DNA of 64,000 bases, taken from NCBI RefSeq assembly GCF_019722725.1, contig NZ_CP077941.1, positions 1,674,001 to 1,738,000 of the forward strand. Reading direction: 5' to 3'. The position numbers and the translations under genes are program-made. This document shows, piece by piece, positions 20,212 to 29,218 of this stretch. This stretch comes from Vreelandella profundi. Lineage in GTDB: Bacteria > Pseudomonadota > Gammaproteobacteria > Pseudomonadales > Halomonadaceae. How positions within the stretch are numbered: the first letter of the stretch is position 1; each line of letters begins with the position of its first letter. The notes beneath the pieces are model-generated. The model searched no databases. It saw only the letters and a list, made by a program, of their open reading frames with translations, and was not told the DNA's origin.

Positions 20212-20748
20212 TCAGCTATCAGTTTTCTCAAATGCCAAGGTGATTTCACCCAATGTCAGGCCAAATTTACTCATAGCGGTGCGATTGATTAAGCGGCCGT
20301 CTTGCTGCAAATACATCCAGTCATCCATGGTGAACGTTATCATGCGCCCACTGACTTCAATTTCTAATGGATAGCGCATATGGAAAACATGGCCATACTG
20401 ACGCGCTTCAACGGGGCCTTCAACATCACTAGCGGTCCCGGTCCAGTGATGCTCATCAATGCGCTTGAATGTCCAAACGCGTCGGTCGGTTTCACCATCT
20501 GAGAACACAAAGGACTCGTCAAGCGTTAGCGTGTCATTTTCATAGCTGCCTTGAACATCAACGCTCAAACGTCGCTGCACCTCGCCTGAATAATCCTGCA
20601 CCATTCCCCAGGCGCGGGTAGTGCCCGTAAAGTATTCGGCGATATCCAGGCGAGGCTCAGAATCCGCGTAGTCTTCAACATCAACGCCAGCACAGCCAAC
20701 TAGTAAGAAGAGTAGTGTAAACAAGCCCAAGCGCAGTGATCGAACCAT
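20212..20748 (-). CDS. DUF3833 lipoprotein
   Basis: A 178-residue lipoprotein precursor. The ATG at 20748 is chosen over one 63 bases upstream because it is followed at once by a compact signal peptide (MVRSLRLGLFTLLFLLVGC) with lipobox LVGC and is preceded by AGGA. The mature part matches my recollection of the DUF3833 family (DIAEYFTGTTRAWGMVQDYSG near the N-terminus and lipocalin-like beta strands). Function unknown. It converges on ectC and is probably a single-gene unit. Confidence 0.82.
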   Translation of the reverse strand: MVRSLRLGLFTLLFLLVGCAGVDVEDYADSEPRLDIAEYFTGTTRAWGMVQDYSGEVQRRLSVDVQGSYENDTLTLDESFVFSDGETDRRVWTFKRIDEHHWTGTASDVEGPVEARQYGHVFHMRYPLEIEVSGRMITFTMDDWMYLQQDGRLINRTAMSKFGLTLGEITLAFEKTDS

Positions 20749-20914
20749 GGGGATATGTCCTGTATGAAGAATGCGTGTTTGTATAATGATAGTGACATAT
20801 TTACCCAGCATAGAGCACTTTAATATAGCCTTGTTACTGGGTGCCTACAGGTTCGCTTAATATATATTATGTTAAATACGATACGCTATTCATTTTAGCT
20901 CATAGGATTTGATC

Positions 20915-21535
20915 ATGGATAACACTTTATTCATTCACGCCAGCCCGCATGGTAAACATGCGTTAGGCTATCGTCTGGCCGAAAAGGTTCTGGCCGCGGA
21001 AAGACTCAAAAATCACAGTATGCGTTTGATTGAACGTGATTTGCTCGCCGCCCCGCTTTCGCCGCTGACCCACCGTTACGCCGCCGCGCTTGTCAGCCAT
21101 AACATCGGTGAACGTCCCGATGCCGCCCTGATAGAGTCTGAGCAGTTGATTAGTGAGCTGGAGCGAACGGACCGCTTGTTAATCGCGATGCCGATGCACA
21201 ACTTTAGCGTACCGGCTGCGCTGAAACTCTGGATAGATCATGTGGTGCGCATTAACCGTACCTTCATCGCCTCAGCTGAGGGCAAACAGGGATTATTACA
21301 AGATCGACCAACCACGGTTTTAGTCAGCGCTGGCGGCATGTTACAGGGAGATAACCCACAGCCGAATTTTCTTACCCCTTACCTGACACTTATTCTCAAC
21401 ACCCTTGGTATTCAGGATATCCACTTCGTGTACCTGCAGGGGTTAGCGTTTGGTGAACCCGCTATCGCCAACGCTTGGCGCCACGCGCAGGCCGCCTTAA
21501 TTGAGGCTGGCGTACTGAGTCACGAGGTACCATAA
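20915..21535 (+). CDS. AzoR-like FMN-dependent NAD(P)H oxidoreductase
   Basis: A 206-residue flavodoxin-fold quinone/azo reductase. The ATG at 20915 follows AGGATTTGATC; a TTG at 20909 is in frame but less likely. Family features include PMHNFSVPAALKLWIDHVVR (the FMN-loop region of AzoR) and LVSAGG. Such enzymes reduce quinones or azo compounds by two electrons and may protect from electrophiles. It converges on the MocR-type regulator gene with 15 bases between them. Confidence 0.85.
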   Translation: MDNTLFIHASPHGKHALGYRLAEKVLAAERLKNHSMRLIERDLLAAPLSPLTHRYAAALVSHNIGERPDAALIESEQLISELERTDRLLIAMPMHNFSVPAALKLWIDHVVRINRTFIASAEGKQGLLQDRPTTVLVSAGGMLQGDNPQPNFLTPYLTLILNTLGIQDIHFVYLQGLAFGEPAIANAWRHAQAALIEAGVLSHEVP

Positions 21536-21550
21536 CGTAAAGCCAGACCC

Positions 21551-22957
21551 TTATTGGCGATGGCGAGCGATAAGCGCTTTCAACTGCTGATAACTTTCTT
21601 CGAGTGCGGGGCCGGATAGATTCGTCACGCCCAACAGCAATCCCTTCCGCGCATTGGCTTGCGTGGCATACCAGGGCGACAGCGGCGCCGGTGCCAAGTT
21701 AAAAGCGTTGGCAGCCGCGGCAATAGCAATGTCGTCAGCATCATCATCCAAACTCAGCAGCAATGATAAGCCTGCTATATCATTGACTGAAAACGATGGG
21801 CCCATGAGTGCAAGCAGCGCATCCCGATGCTGTATATAAAGGCGTTTCATACGCCGAATATGGCGCAAGTAATGGCTGTCGCGCAGAAATTCCGCCACGG
21901 CTAATTGGCTTGGCAATGCGGACGCTGGCGACAAGGCGGCAGCCGTATCGCCGGCGCGCTCTGACAGGCTGGCCGGTACGACCATAAAACCGAGCCGCAG
22001 GCGTGGGCTGATGGTTTTGCTGAAGGTGCCGATGTGAATCACCCTTCCGTCGTGGTCCAGCGACGCCAGCGCGGGAGTTGCTTGGCCGCTTAGCTGCAGC
22101 TCGCTTAGATAATCATCTTCGATGATCCAGCCAGCATTTTCTCGCGCCCACATCAGTAGTGCCTGGCGCCGATCCAGCGATAGCTGTACGCCCAGGGGGG
22201 CTTGCTGGCTAGGCGTCACGATCGCCAAACCCGCATCTGCTGCCAGCGCTATGCCCTGCGCCACGCACATTCCCTGATCATCGACCGGAACAGGAATCGC
22301 GGTATATCCTGCCAGCGACAAGGAGTGGCGTGTCAGCGGATATCCCGGATCCTCAATCCACACTTTCCGTGAATCCAGCCGCAGTAAGTGCAATGTCAGA
22401 CCCAGTGCACCCGCATAACCATTGGTGATAATAATTTGGTCGGCAGAGCAAAGCAGCCCTCGAGAGACCGCCAGATAGGCCGCAATTTCTTTGCGTAAGA
22501 CCCGCTCTCCGCGCGGGTCTGGATAACGCAGCGGCTCGGCTACCGCCTGTCGCGTACAGCGCAGCATGATGCGTGCCCAATGCTTGAAGGGAAACCCGTC
22601 TTGCGACGGTACGCCGACTTGGAAAAGCTTGGGTTCGCTATCCAGGTCCTGATAAAGATCCGGCAATGGCAGGCGCATGGCCCCAGCGGTCACTTTTGGT
22701 ACCGTGGGTAGCACCGCACTCACGAAGGTGCCGGCAGCCCCCTTAGGAATGACGAGCTGATCGTCGGTTAACCGATCGTAAGCGATTTTAATGGTGCCTC
22801 GCGAAACGCCCAGCTGTGCCGCAAGATCACGCCATGAAGGCAGCCGTGCGCCCTCATACAAATGCCCCTGCCGAATGGCATCAGCAATGCTGGAACGTAT
22901 TTGCTCTGATAGAGATTGCGTGCCTTGGCGATCAAGTGAAAAGCGAAGTATGCTCAT
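21551..22957 (-). CDS. MocR/PdxR-type GntR regulator with aminotransferase domain
   Basis: A 468-residue transcription factor. The N-terminal GntR winged-helix domain lies at residues 10-75 (LSEQIRSSIADAIRQG, LGVSRGTIKIAYDRL). A class I aminotransferase-like effector domain follows, with the PLP-lysine motif GTFSKTISPRLRLG near residue 312. MocR proteins sense PLP or amino compounds; PdxR activates vitamin B6 genes. No pdxST lies nearby, and the only divergent neighbour is the TlpA-like gene across 160 bases, so the target is open. pdxH, about 25 kb away, is another conceivable target. Confidence 0.88.
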   Translation of the reverse strand: MSILRFSLDRQGTQSLSEQIRSSIADAIRQGHLYEGARLPSWRDLAAQLGVSRGTIKIAYDRLTDDQLVIPKGAAGTFVSAVLPTVPKVTAGAMRLPLPDLYQDLDSEPKLFQVGVPSQDGFPFKHWARIMLRCTRQAVAEPLRYPDPRGERVLRKEIAAYLAVSRGLLCSADQIIITNGYAGALGLTLHLLRLDSRKVWIEDPGYPLTRHSLSLAGYTAIPVPVDDQGMCVAQGIALAADAGLAIVTPSQQAPLGVQLSLDRRQALLMWARENAGWIIEDDYLSELQLSGQATPALASLDHDGRVIHIGTFSKTISPRLRLGFMVVPASLSERAGDTAAALSPASALPSQLAVAEFLRDSHYLRHIRRMKRLYIQHRDALLALMGPSFSVNDIAGLSLLLSLDDDADDIAIAAAANAFNLAPAPLSPWYATQANARKGLLLGVTNLSGPALEESYQQLKALIARHRQ

Positions 22958-23117
22958 AAAATTAGTCTGTTCATAAAGCTATGGTACATAAAAAACTGTC
23001 ATTCTTGGTGCTTTTTTTTAGACCATCGCATCCTTCAGAATTACCTTCCACAGTATTCTTATCGGCCTCAACAACGATTGAGCCAGGCCATAACAATTTG
23101 CCAAAGGGAACAAACCA

Positions 23118-24206
23118 ATGCGCATATCAAACTTGAGGCTTTCAGTTGCGATACTGCTGGCCATGTTGGTCAGCTATGCAGGCTCGGTGCATGCGGGCGA
23201 AACCACAGATCAACAAGAAGGCGATCAAACTTACGATCAGAACGCCGACGGTGAACAACGTGCTAAAGCGGCTGGCGAGTCGCTAATCGGTCAACCTGGC
23301 CCTGAATTGAGCCTGACCACGCTGGATGGCGATACCATTGATCTGGGCGCACTGTATGGCGTCAAACCGGTGTATATAAAGTTCTGGGCCACCTGGTGTG
23401 TACCCTGCCGCCAACAGATGCCGGGATTCCAGGCGTTTCAGGAAGCGCATGGTGACGACATCCAGGTGATCGCCGTGAACACCGGCTACGCTGACACCGC
23501 CGAGTCTGCACGTGAGTATCGCGAGGAAATGGGCCTGACCATGCCTATTACGGTAGATGACGGCACGCTGGCCGAAGCACTGAATCTACGCGTCACCCCT
23601 CAGCATGTGTTGATCGATCGCAGTGGCCACATCACTCATATTGGCCATCGTGACGACCAGGCATTGGAAGATGCATTGCAGGCGCTGCTGGCGCCCGCTG
23701 ACACCAATTCGCCAACGACCGAAGGAGCGGCCGTCGAGGATATCGACGACAACGCCTTGGCGGTAGGCGATACGGTTATTGATCTTAGCGTCACCACGCG
23801 TGGCGGCGACACCATCGACCTAACCCGAGCAGCGACCGACAAGCCGCTGGGTGTGGTGTTTTTTGCCGCGTGGTGTGAGTCTTATCTTGCCGAGAGCCAG
23901 CCGGATACATCCACCGCTTGCCGGCGCGTGCGCGAAACTGTCAACCAGTTGAGCAAGGATCAAAATGTGCAGTGGGTGGGCATTATTTCGGGCCTTTGGA
24001 CGAAGGATTCCGATGTCGAAAGCTACCTGGATACCACCGAGACGGCGATTCCCGTGCTGCTCGACGCTGAGGGCGAGATACACCGTCGTTTCGGCATTCA
24101 ACAGATACCCAGCGTTGTGTTAATCGATGCCGACGGCAAGGTAGCCGAAAAGCTTGGGCCACAAGATACTGGATTAGCCGAAGCCGTCGCGCGCGTCAGT
24201 CAATAA
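23118..24206 (+). CDS. Tandem TlpA/thioredoxin-like periplasmic protein
   Basis: A 362-residue exported protein with a signal peptide (cleavage near residue 26, VHA-GE) and two thioredoxin-fold redoxin domains. Domain 1 (about 55-195) has an intact CxxC site in FWATWCVPCRQQM and the cis-Pro region RVTPQHVLID. Domain 2 (about 210-360) has FAAWCESYLAESQP, where the second Cys of CxxC is missing, though a further Cys (TACRRV) lies a few residues on; its cis-Pro region is IQQIPSVVLID. It precedes a ScsB-type electron donor gene by 77 bases, so it is probably reduced by that protein. Confidence 0.85.
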   Translation: MRISNLRLSVAILLAMLVSYAGSVHAGETTDQQEGDQTYDQNADGEQRAKAAGESLIGQPGPELSLTTLDGDTIDLGALYGVKPVYIKFWATWCVPCRQQMPGFQAFQEAHGDDIQVIAVNTGYADTAESAREYREEMGLTMPITVDDGTLAEALNLRVTPQHVLIDRSGHITHIGHRDDQALEDALQALLAPADTNSPTTEGAAVEDIDDNALAVGDTVIDLSVTTRGGDTIDLTRAATDKPLGVVFFAAWCESYLAESQPDTSTACRRVRETVNQLSKDQNVQWVGIISGLWTKDSDVESYLDTTETAIPVLLDAEGEIHRRFGIQQIPSVVLIDADGKVAEKLGPQDTGLAEAVARVSQ

Positions 24207-24283
24207 TCTATCGCCATGCCGCGCAGGCCTCTCTGCGCGGCAGCCTTCAATGGAGCAGCCCGCGTCACGCGCGCTGATAGCCA

Positions 24284-26383
24284 ATGCCTCGATTCCTGTA
24301 CCGCTATTGTGTGCTCTTTTGCCTGATTTTCATGTTGATTCCCCGGATTGGCGCTGCTCAGGAATTTCCCGGCCTTTCGGGCGAGGTACTGATCAAGAGC
24401 AGCCTGATCGCTGAAACAGAGCAGCCCGCAGCCGGTAGCTCCAGCACGTTAGCTGTCTTCATGGAGCCGCAGTCAGGTTGGCATGGGTATTGGAAACAGC
24501 CGGGCAGCATTGGTCTGGCACCTCAGTTTGACTGGCAGTTACCCGCTGGTGTCAGCGTAGGCGATGCCGCCTATCCAGTGCCGCATACGCTGATGACCGG
24601 CGATTTGATGAATCATGTCTTTGAACATCCTTACGCGTTATTGCTACCTATTGAAGTAGATGCCTCGGTGGCGTCGGGAACCTCTTTGCCGATCACCGTC
24701 GATTTCAACTATCTTGCCTGTCGCGCTGACGCCTGCGTGCCCGAACAATCAACGCTGTCCATAACGCTCATCGTAGGCGATGGCCGCATTACGCCCGAGC
24801 ACAAAGCGCGCTTCGATGAATGGCGGCGTGAACTGCCCAGGCCGCTAGGCTCGCAGGCAAGCTTTGTGACGACCGACGATAATCGGCTGCGTGTCAGCGT
24901 CCCATTGCCTGCTAGCGTGGAGCTCAATGATCCACACTTGTTTGTCGCTACCGACAGCATTGTAGATCCCGCGTCTGATCAGCTATTCAGCCGTGAGGAT
25001 GATACGCTGACCATCGAAACTCAGCTGTCAAAATCCTGGTCGACAGGCAGCCCGCCTGATGAGTTCGAGGCGCTTTTGTCACTGGGCACCGGTACCGGTT
25101 TGGCATTGGTTGGCTATAGCGATGATGCGCTATCGGCGAACGCAAGCGGATCACAAAGCAGCGTCAGATTGATACTAACCGTATTTCTCGGCGCCCTTTT
25201 GGGCGGCGTATTGCTCAATATCATGCCCTGCGTGTTTCCTATTCTAAGCCTTAAGATACTCAGCCTTGCAAGCCTCTCTGGTGGTGAGCGCGAAGCTCGG
25301 CGCGAGGCGCTAGCCTACACCGCGGGTGTGGTTATCGTTTGCCTACTGCTGGGTGGGATGATCATTGCTTTGCGGGTAGCGGGCATTCAAGTGGGCTGGG
25401 CATTCCAGCTGCAAGATCCGAGAGTCATCGTAGTGTTGACGCTGTTGACCGCCGCCATCGGTTTTAATCTGGCTGGCCTTTTTGAGCTGGGTTCGATCAG
25501 TGCCGGTGGCAAACTGGCTGGCCAAGACGGCGTGGCCGGGGCGTTCTGGACGGGTGTGCTTGCTGCTTTCGTCGCAACGCCTTGCTCGGGGCCTTTTATG
25601 GCCACGGCGCTTGGTGCAGCATTGCTGCTCCCCACGTTTGCTGCACTGATGATTTTCGCGGGTTTGGGACTAGGGATTGCCCTGCCGTTCCTGTTGCTTG
25701 GCTTTATACCGGCGCTTCGCCGCCACCTCCCACGCCCTGGCCCTTGGCTTGCAAGCTTTCGGCATATCATGGCCATTCCCATGTTCCTAACCGCCCTGGC
25801 GTTGGCTTGGGTGCTTGGCCGCCAGCTCAACAATAACGGTATGATTGCGAGCCTCGCTCTGATCATGCTGCTGGCGATAGGGCTTTGGTTCACCGGACTG
25901 CGCCAACGCAGCGCCAAGCGATTAAGCTGGCTGCCCGCCGGAGTAGCGGCCGGGCTCACGCTGGCAGGAAGTGTGCTTGTGCCAGGCTCATTTGCCCAGC
26001 ACGAGGTAGACGCCAGTGCGCGTGCTATTTCAGGCGACATACGCATAGTCGAATTCAATGCAGACCGCTTGACCGAGCTTCGTCAGCAACAAAACGCCAT
26101 TTTTGTCTATTTTTCCGCAGACTGGTGCGTCACGTGCCTGATCAACGAACAGCGGGCGATCAATACAGCCAGCACACAGAAAGCATTTGAGCAGGCGGAT
26201 GTGATCACTATGAAGGGCGACTGGACCAATGGCGACCCCGCCATTACGGCTTTTTTGGAGCAGCATGGCCGCTCAGGAGTGCCTCTCTATTTATGGTACG
26301 CCCCAGGCGAAACAGCGCCTGAGGTGCTTTCGCAGATTCTTGCGCCTAACGTTTTAGCTGGGTTAGCGGGCGAATCGGATTAA
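24284..26383 (+). CDS. ScsB/DsbD-type transmembrane thiol-disulfide reductase
   Basis: A 699-residue protein carrying electrons from cytoplasmic thioredoxin to periplasmic thiol proteins. Signal peptide 1-25; N-terminal ScsB-like domain with YLACRADACVPEQ (about residues 145-157). The transmembrane core spans about 295-575, with the two membrane cysteines in NIMPCVFPILSLK and ATPCSGPF. The C-terminal thioredoxin domain (from about 590) has SADWCVTCLINEQ. The N-terminal domain suggests ScsB (suppressor of copper sensitivity) rather than classical DsbD. No ribosome-binding site is obvious before the ATG. The TlpA-like protein upstream is its likely client. Confidence 0.9.
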   Translation: MPRFLYRYCVLFCLIFMLIPRIGAAQEFPGLSGEVLIKSSLIAETEQPAAGSSSTLAVFMEPQSGWHGYWKQPGSIGLAPQFDWQLPAGVSVGDAAYPVPHTLMTGDLMNHVFEHPYALLLPIEVDASVASGTSLPITVDFNYLACRADACVPEQSTLSITLIVGDGRITPEHKARFDEWRRELPRPLGSQASFVTTDDNRLRVSVPLPASVELNDPHLFVATDSIVDPASDQLFSREDDTLTIETQLSKSWSTGSPPDEFEALLSLGTGTGLALVGYSDDALSANASGSQSSVRLILTVFLGALLGGVLLNIMPCVFPILSLKILSLASLSGGEREARREALAYTAGVVIVCLLLGGMIIALRVAGIQVGWAFQLQDPRVIVVLTLLTAAIGFNLAGLFELGSISAGGKLAGQDGVAGAFWTGVLAAFVATPCSGPFMATALGAALLLPTFAALMIFAGLGLGIALPFLLLGFIPALRRHLPRPGPWLASFRHIMAIPMFLTALALAWVLGRQLNNNGMIASLALIMLLAIGLWFTGLRQRSAKRLSWLPAGVAAGLTLAGSVLVPGSFAQHEVDASARAISGDIRIVEFNADRLTELRQQQNAIFVYFSADWCVTCLINEQRAINTASTQKAFEQADVITMKGDWTNGDPAITAFLEQHGRSGVPLYLWYAPGETAPEVLSQILAPNVLAGLAGESD

Positions 26384-26819
26384 CCCACTCTCTTTTCGGG
26401 TATGCCATAGCGAAGAAATTTTTAGGTGCGGTGTCGCTGCCAGCTTAACGGGCGGCGTCACACGCACCGATAGGGCCCTTTAATCAGCAACGTATTCTCC
26501 CTGAAGAGGAAAAGCGCACCGTTTTGGCGAAAATTCTCGGTGATGCTAGTCGTTTCTGGAATACGATAATACCCATCGCTGGTTCATAAGCTAACCGCGA
26601 TCCAGTCATGTTCACAAACATCATAAGCCGGTATCCTTCTGATTCTATTGATAACCTCGCCCTCCTTGGGCCTTGTCCTGCTATCATGCCCACGAATCTC
26701 TAACGCTTTCATTAATTTAGCTTAACGAGGTGGGTGTTTAAAAAGCCTTAATGGCGTTGGACACTAGTCTCCCTTCTCCTTATCATTCTTCAACTTATTG
26801 TCCAAGGATATCGCTTATT
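26384..26819. other. 436-base stretch without a recognisable gene
   Basis: Begins with a 7-bp inverted repeat (TGGGTTA 26359-26365 / TAACCCA 26381-26387) spanning the previous stop codon and followed by CTCTCTTTTC, a possible weak terminator. The rest has no convincing ORF, RNA gene or repeat. A 69-codon minus-strand frame (26484-26693) shows no domain and no good ribosome-binding site. The promoter for the downstream three-gene module presumably lies here. Confidence 0.6.
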
Positions 26820-27656
26820 ATGCGCCCAGGTGTTTTGTGGCTAATAGCTGGCTTGTCGCTCTCAATCGCAGGCTGCGCAGCAACCCAGCCGGAACCTAGT
26901 GGCCCGCCGCCGTTAAGTGAGGCGTCATTCAATTCACGTATCCTTGAGCTAGAAAGCCAGTTAATGCAGCAATGCGATGCTCGCGCTGACCTGCAGTCGC
27001 GTCAACTGGACGAGCAGCAGGTTTTAACCGCGGATGTACGTGAAGTGGGCAGCCTGCTGCGCTACTTGCGCAAAGACGTACAGCAGTTGGAAGCTCGCGA
27101 TGACGAGCCGGTTATCATTCGCGAAGAATGTGAAGTCGATGAAAGCTTAACCACCAAAACGCTGCTGGGTCGTAGCGAATGGGTGGGTTTGCCCAGCATG
27201 GGTACTTATCTTAAAGCGCGGGTGGATTCCGGTGCTAATACGTCATCGTTGTCTGCCTCTGATATCACCCGCTTTGAGCGAGATGGTGAAGACTGGGTGC
27301 GTTTCAAACTAGCGCTCAACGAGGACGATATTGCCGTTGAGTCTCAGCGAGATGAATGGATTGAGGCGCCTATTGTTCGTCGAGTGCGCATTGTTCAAGC
27401 TTCTGGCGAAGAGTCACGTCCGGTTATCTCTTTATTGATGACGCTGGGCCCAATACGTGAAAACGTTGATTTCACCCTCAATGATCGTACGCATCTTGAT
27501 TACCCTGTCCTACTTGGTCGGCGCTTCTTGATGGATATTGCTTTGATCGACGTGGCGGGTACGTATTTGCACGATCGACCCGAGTTCCCAGGGGGCGAGT
27601 CACCCGATCAAGCTGCTGAAGATGAAGCAGCTGATGAAGACGATACTGAAGAGTAA
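26820..27656 (+). CDS. Lipoprotein of the ATP-dependent zinc protease (RimB-like) family
   Basis: A 278-residue lipoprotein. The ATG at 26820 is chosen because it opens a good signal peptide ending in the lipobox IAGC near residue 19; the frame is open further upstream without support. A short coiled coil covers about 35-90. A PF05618-type domain, annotated as putative zinc protease but with a pepsin-like DSGANTSSL motif near residue 136 and LLGRRFL near 235, follows. The tail is Asp/Glu-rich. It begins a compact module with the inactive transglutaminase/7TM protein and an ATP-grasp ligase, a combination seen in other Proteobacteria. The substrate is unknown; an outer-membrane or periplasmic location follows from the lipobox. 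Confidence 0.85.
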   Translation: MRPGVLWLIAGLSLSIAGCAATQPEPSGPPPLSEASFNSRILELESQLMQQCDARADLQSRQLDEQQVLTADVREVGSLLRYLRKDVQQLEARDDEPVIIREECEVDESLTTKTLLGRSEWVGLPSMGTYLKARVDSGANTSSLSASDITRFERDGEDWVRFKLALNEDDIAVESQRDEWIEAPIVRRVRIVQASGEESRPVISLLMTLGPIRENVDFTLNDRTHLDYPVLLGRRFLMDIALIDVAGTYLHDRPEFPGGESPDQAAEDEAADEDDTEE

Positions 27657-27694
27657 CTGAGCTCCCCTGGCGCTTCACCCTGAAAGGAATCTGC

Positions 27695-29218
27695 ATGTCC
27701 CGGTTAATGTTTTATATTATTGTCGGCTTTTTATTGGTTGTTGGTATTGCGTCCAGCGTGCACCGCCATGTGCAGTTTGAAATTCCTTGGCTACCGGGTG
27801 AACAGCGTCAGGTATGGGAAATTGAGGCGGGCATTACCTTCAACGCGCAGAATGGGCCCGTGCAGGTCGATATGGCGCTGCCTTCCCACCAAGCCGGCTA
27901 TCGTGTTTTAACCGAAAACACTGCTTCTTCAGGATACGGGCTGGCTTATCGTGGTGATGAGCTAGGCCGCACGGCTCAGTGGACTATCCGCAACGCTGCG
28001 GGTAGTCAGCAGCTGTATTACTCGGTTCAGATGTTGGTGTCTCAAGAAGCTCGCTCTCCGATCCAGGCACCGCCTGAGTTAACGGCCGCAACGCCATGGG
28101 AAAGCCCGTATGATTCCGCTGCCAGCCAGCTAATTGAACAAGCCTGGGCACGCAGCGCGAATAACGCTACCTTCGCACGTGAGCTTATTCGTGATCTTAA
28201 CGGCGAGCGCCAGGAAGAAAATGCGCGCCTGCTGCTCTCACAAGAAGCGCCTGCAGCGCTGGTGGTGCGCTTGCTTAATCAGTCGGGCGTATTGGCCCGT
28301 GAAGTCAGCGGCCTTATTTTGGAGGATGGCCGTCGCCGTCAAACGTTAAGCAGCTGGATCCAAGTCTTTGCCGACGACGGTGTACAATGGTCGATTTTCA
28401 ACCCCGTTACCGGCGAGCAAGGCAAGCCTGACAATCTGCTGCTTTGGGAAACAGGCGGCAGAGCGGTGCTTGAAGTTCAGGGCGGCACAAATTCTCGGGT
28501 TACATTCTCAATGATGACCCATGACCAGCCTGCCTCCGCTGCGGTGCGTAATCATTACTCTGACGATACATTGCTAAATTTCTCTATCCATAGCCTGCCA
28601 TTAGAAGAGCAGGCGCTGTTCCAGACTATCTTGCTTATCCCGATTGGTGCATTGATGGTGGTATTGTTGCGGGTGCTTGTGGGTCTTAAAACATCCGGTA
28701 CCTTTATGCCGGTATTGATCGCCCTCGCCTTCATTCAAATCTCTCTTACCACTGGATTGATCGGCTTTTTGCTGATCGTTGCCATGGGTCTTATTATTCG
28801 TAACTATTTGTCTTATCTTAATTTACTGTTGGTGGCCAGGGTGTCGGCGGTCATCATTACGGTCATTGCGATTATCTCTATCTTTACCGTGTTGGCCTAC
28901 CGCATGGGGCTCAGCGCCGGGCTTACCATCACCTTCTTCCCGATGATTATTCTCGCTTGGACTATCGAGCGAATGTCGATTTTATGGGAGGAAGAAGGCC
29001 CCAAACAGGTGTTAATTCAAGGTGGCGGTAGCTTGGTAACGGCTGTTCTAGCTTACTTGGCGATGAACAATCCTTGGGTGCGCCATATCACGTTCAACTT
29101 CTTAGGTGTGCAGTTGATACTGATGGCGCTGATTCTATTGCTGGGCAATTACACCGGTTATCGTCTGTTAGAGCTGCGCCGCTTTAAGCCAATCACTGAC
29201 GACGAGAAGCTTCCATGA
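27695..29218 (+). CDS. Inactive transglutaminase-like protein with 7TM domain
   Basis: A 507-residue membrane protein. An N-terminal transmembrane helix (about 3-22) is followed by a periplasmic domain (about 30-300) of the UUP1/inactive transglutaminase type, where the Cys-His-Asp catalytic set is not evident. About seven transmembrane helices fill residues 305-490 (for example TILLIPIGALMVVLLRVLVG and ALAFIQISLTTGLIGFLLI). It starts with GAAAGGAATCTGC before the ATG, and its stop overlaps the next ATG (ATGA). It presumably presents a bound peptide or signal between the lipoprotein and the cytoplasmic ligase, but this is inference. Confidence 0.85.
   Translation: MSRLMFYIIVGFLLVVGIASSVHRHVQFEIPWLPGEQRQVWEIEAGITFNAQNGPVQVDMALPSHQAGYRVLTENTASSGYGLAYRGDELGRTAQWTIRNAAGSQQLYYSVQMLVSQEARSPIQAPPELTAATPWESPYDSAASQLIEQAWARSANNATFARELIRDLNGERQEENARLLLSQEAPAALVVRLLNQSGVLAREVSGLILEDGRRRQTLSSWIQVFADDGVQWSIFNPVTGEQGKPDNLLLWETGGRAVLEVQGGTNSRVTFSMMTHDQPASAAVRNHYSDDTLLNFSIHSLPLEEQALFQTILLIPIGALMVVLLRVLVGLKTSGTFMPVLIALAFIQISLTTGLIGFLLIVAMGLIIRNYLSYLNLLLVARVSAVIITVIAIISIFTVLAYRMGLSAGLTITFFPMIILAWTIERMSILWEEEGPKQVLIQGGGSLVTAVLAYLAMNNPWVRHITFNFLGVQLILMALILLLGNYTGYRLLELRRFKPITDDEKLP

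Noticed and set aside
25387..26058. 223-codon open frame on the minus strand inside the ScsB-like gene
   Set aside because: It lies opposite hydrophobic transmembrane codons, which commonly give long antisense frames; composition (Pro/Ser/Arg-rich) and lack of any motif mark it as a shadow.
26484..26693. 69-codon minus-strand frame in the gap before the protease-like lipoprotein gene
   Set aside because: No convincing ribosome-binding site, no domain, no neighbour relationship; listed only as part of a gene-free gap.
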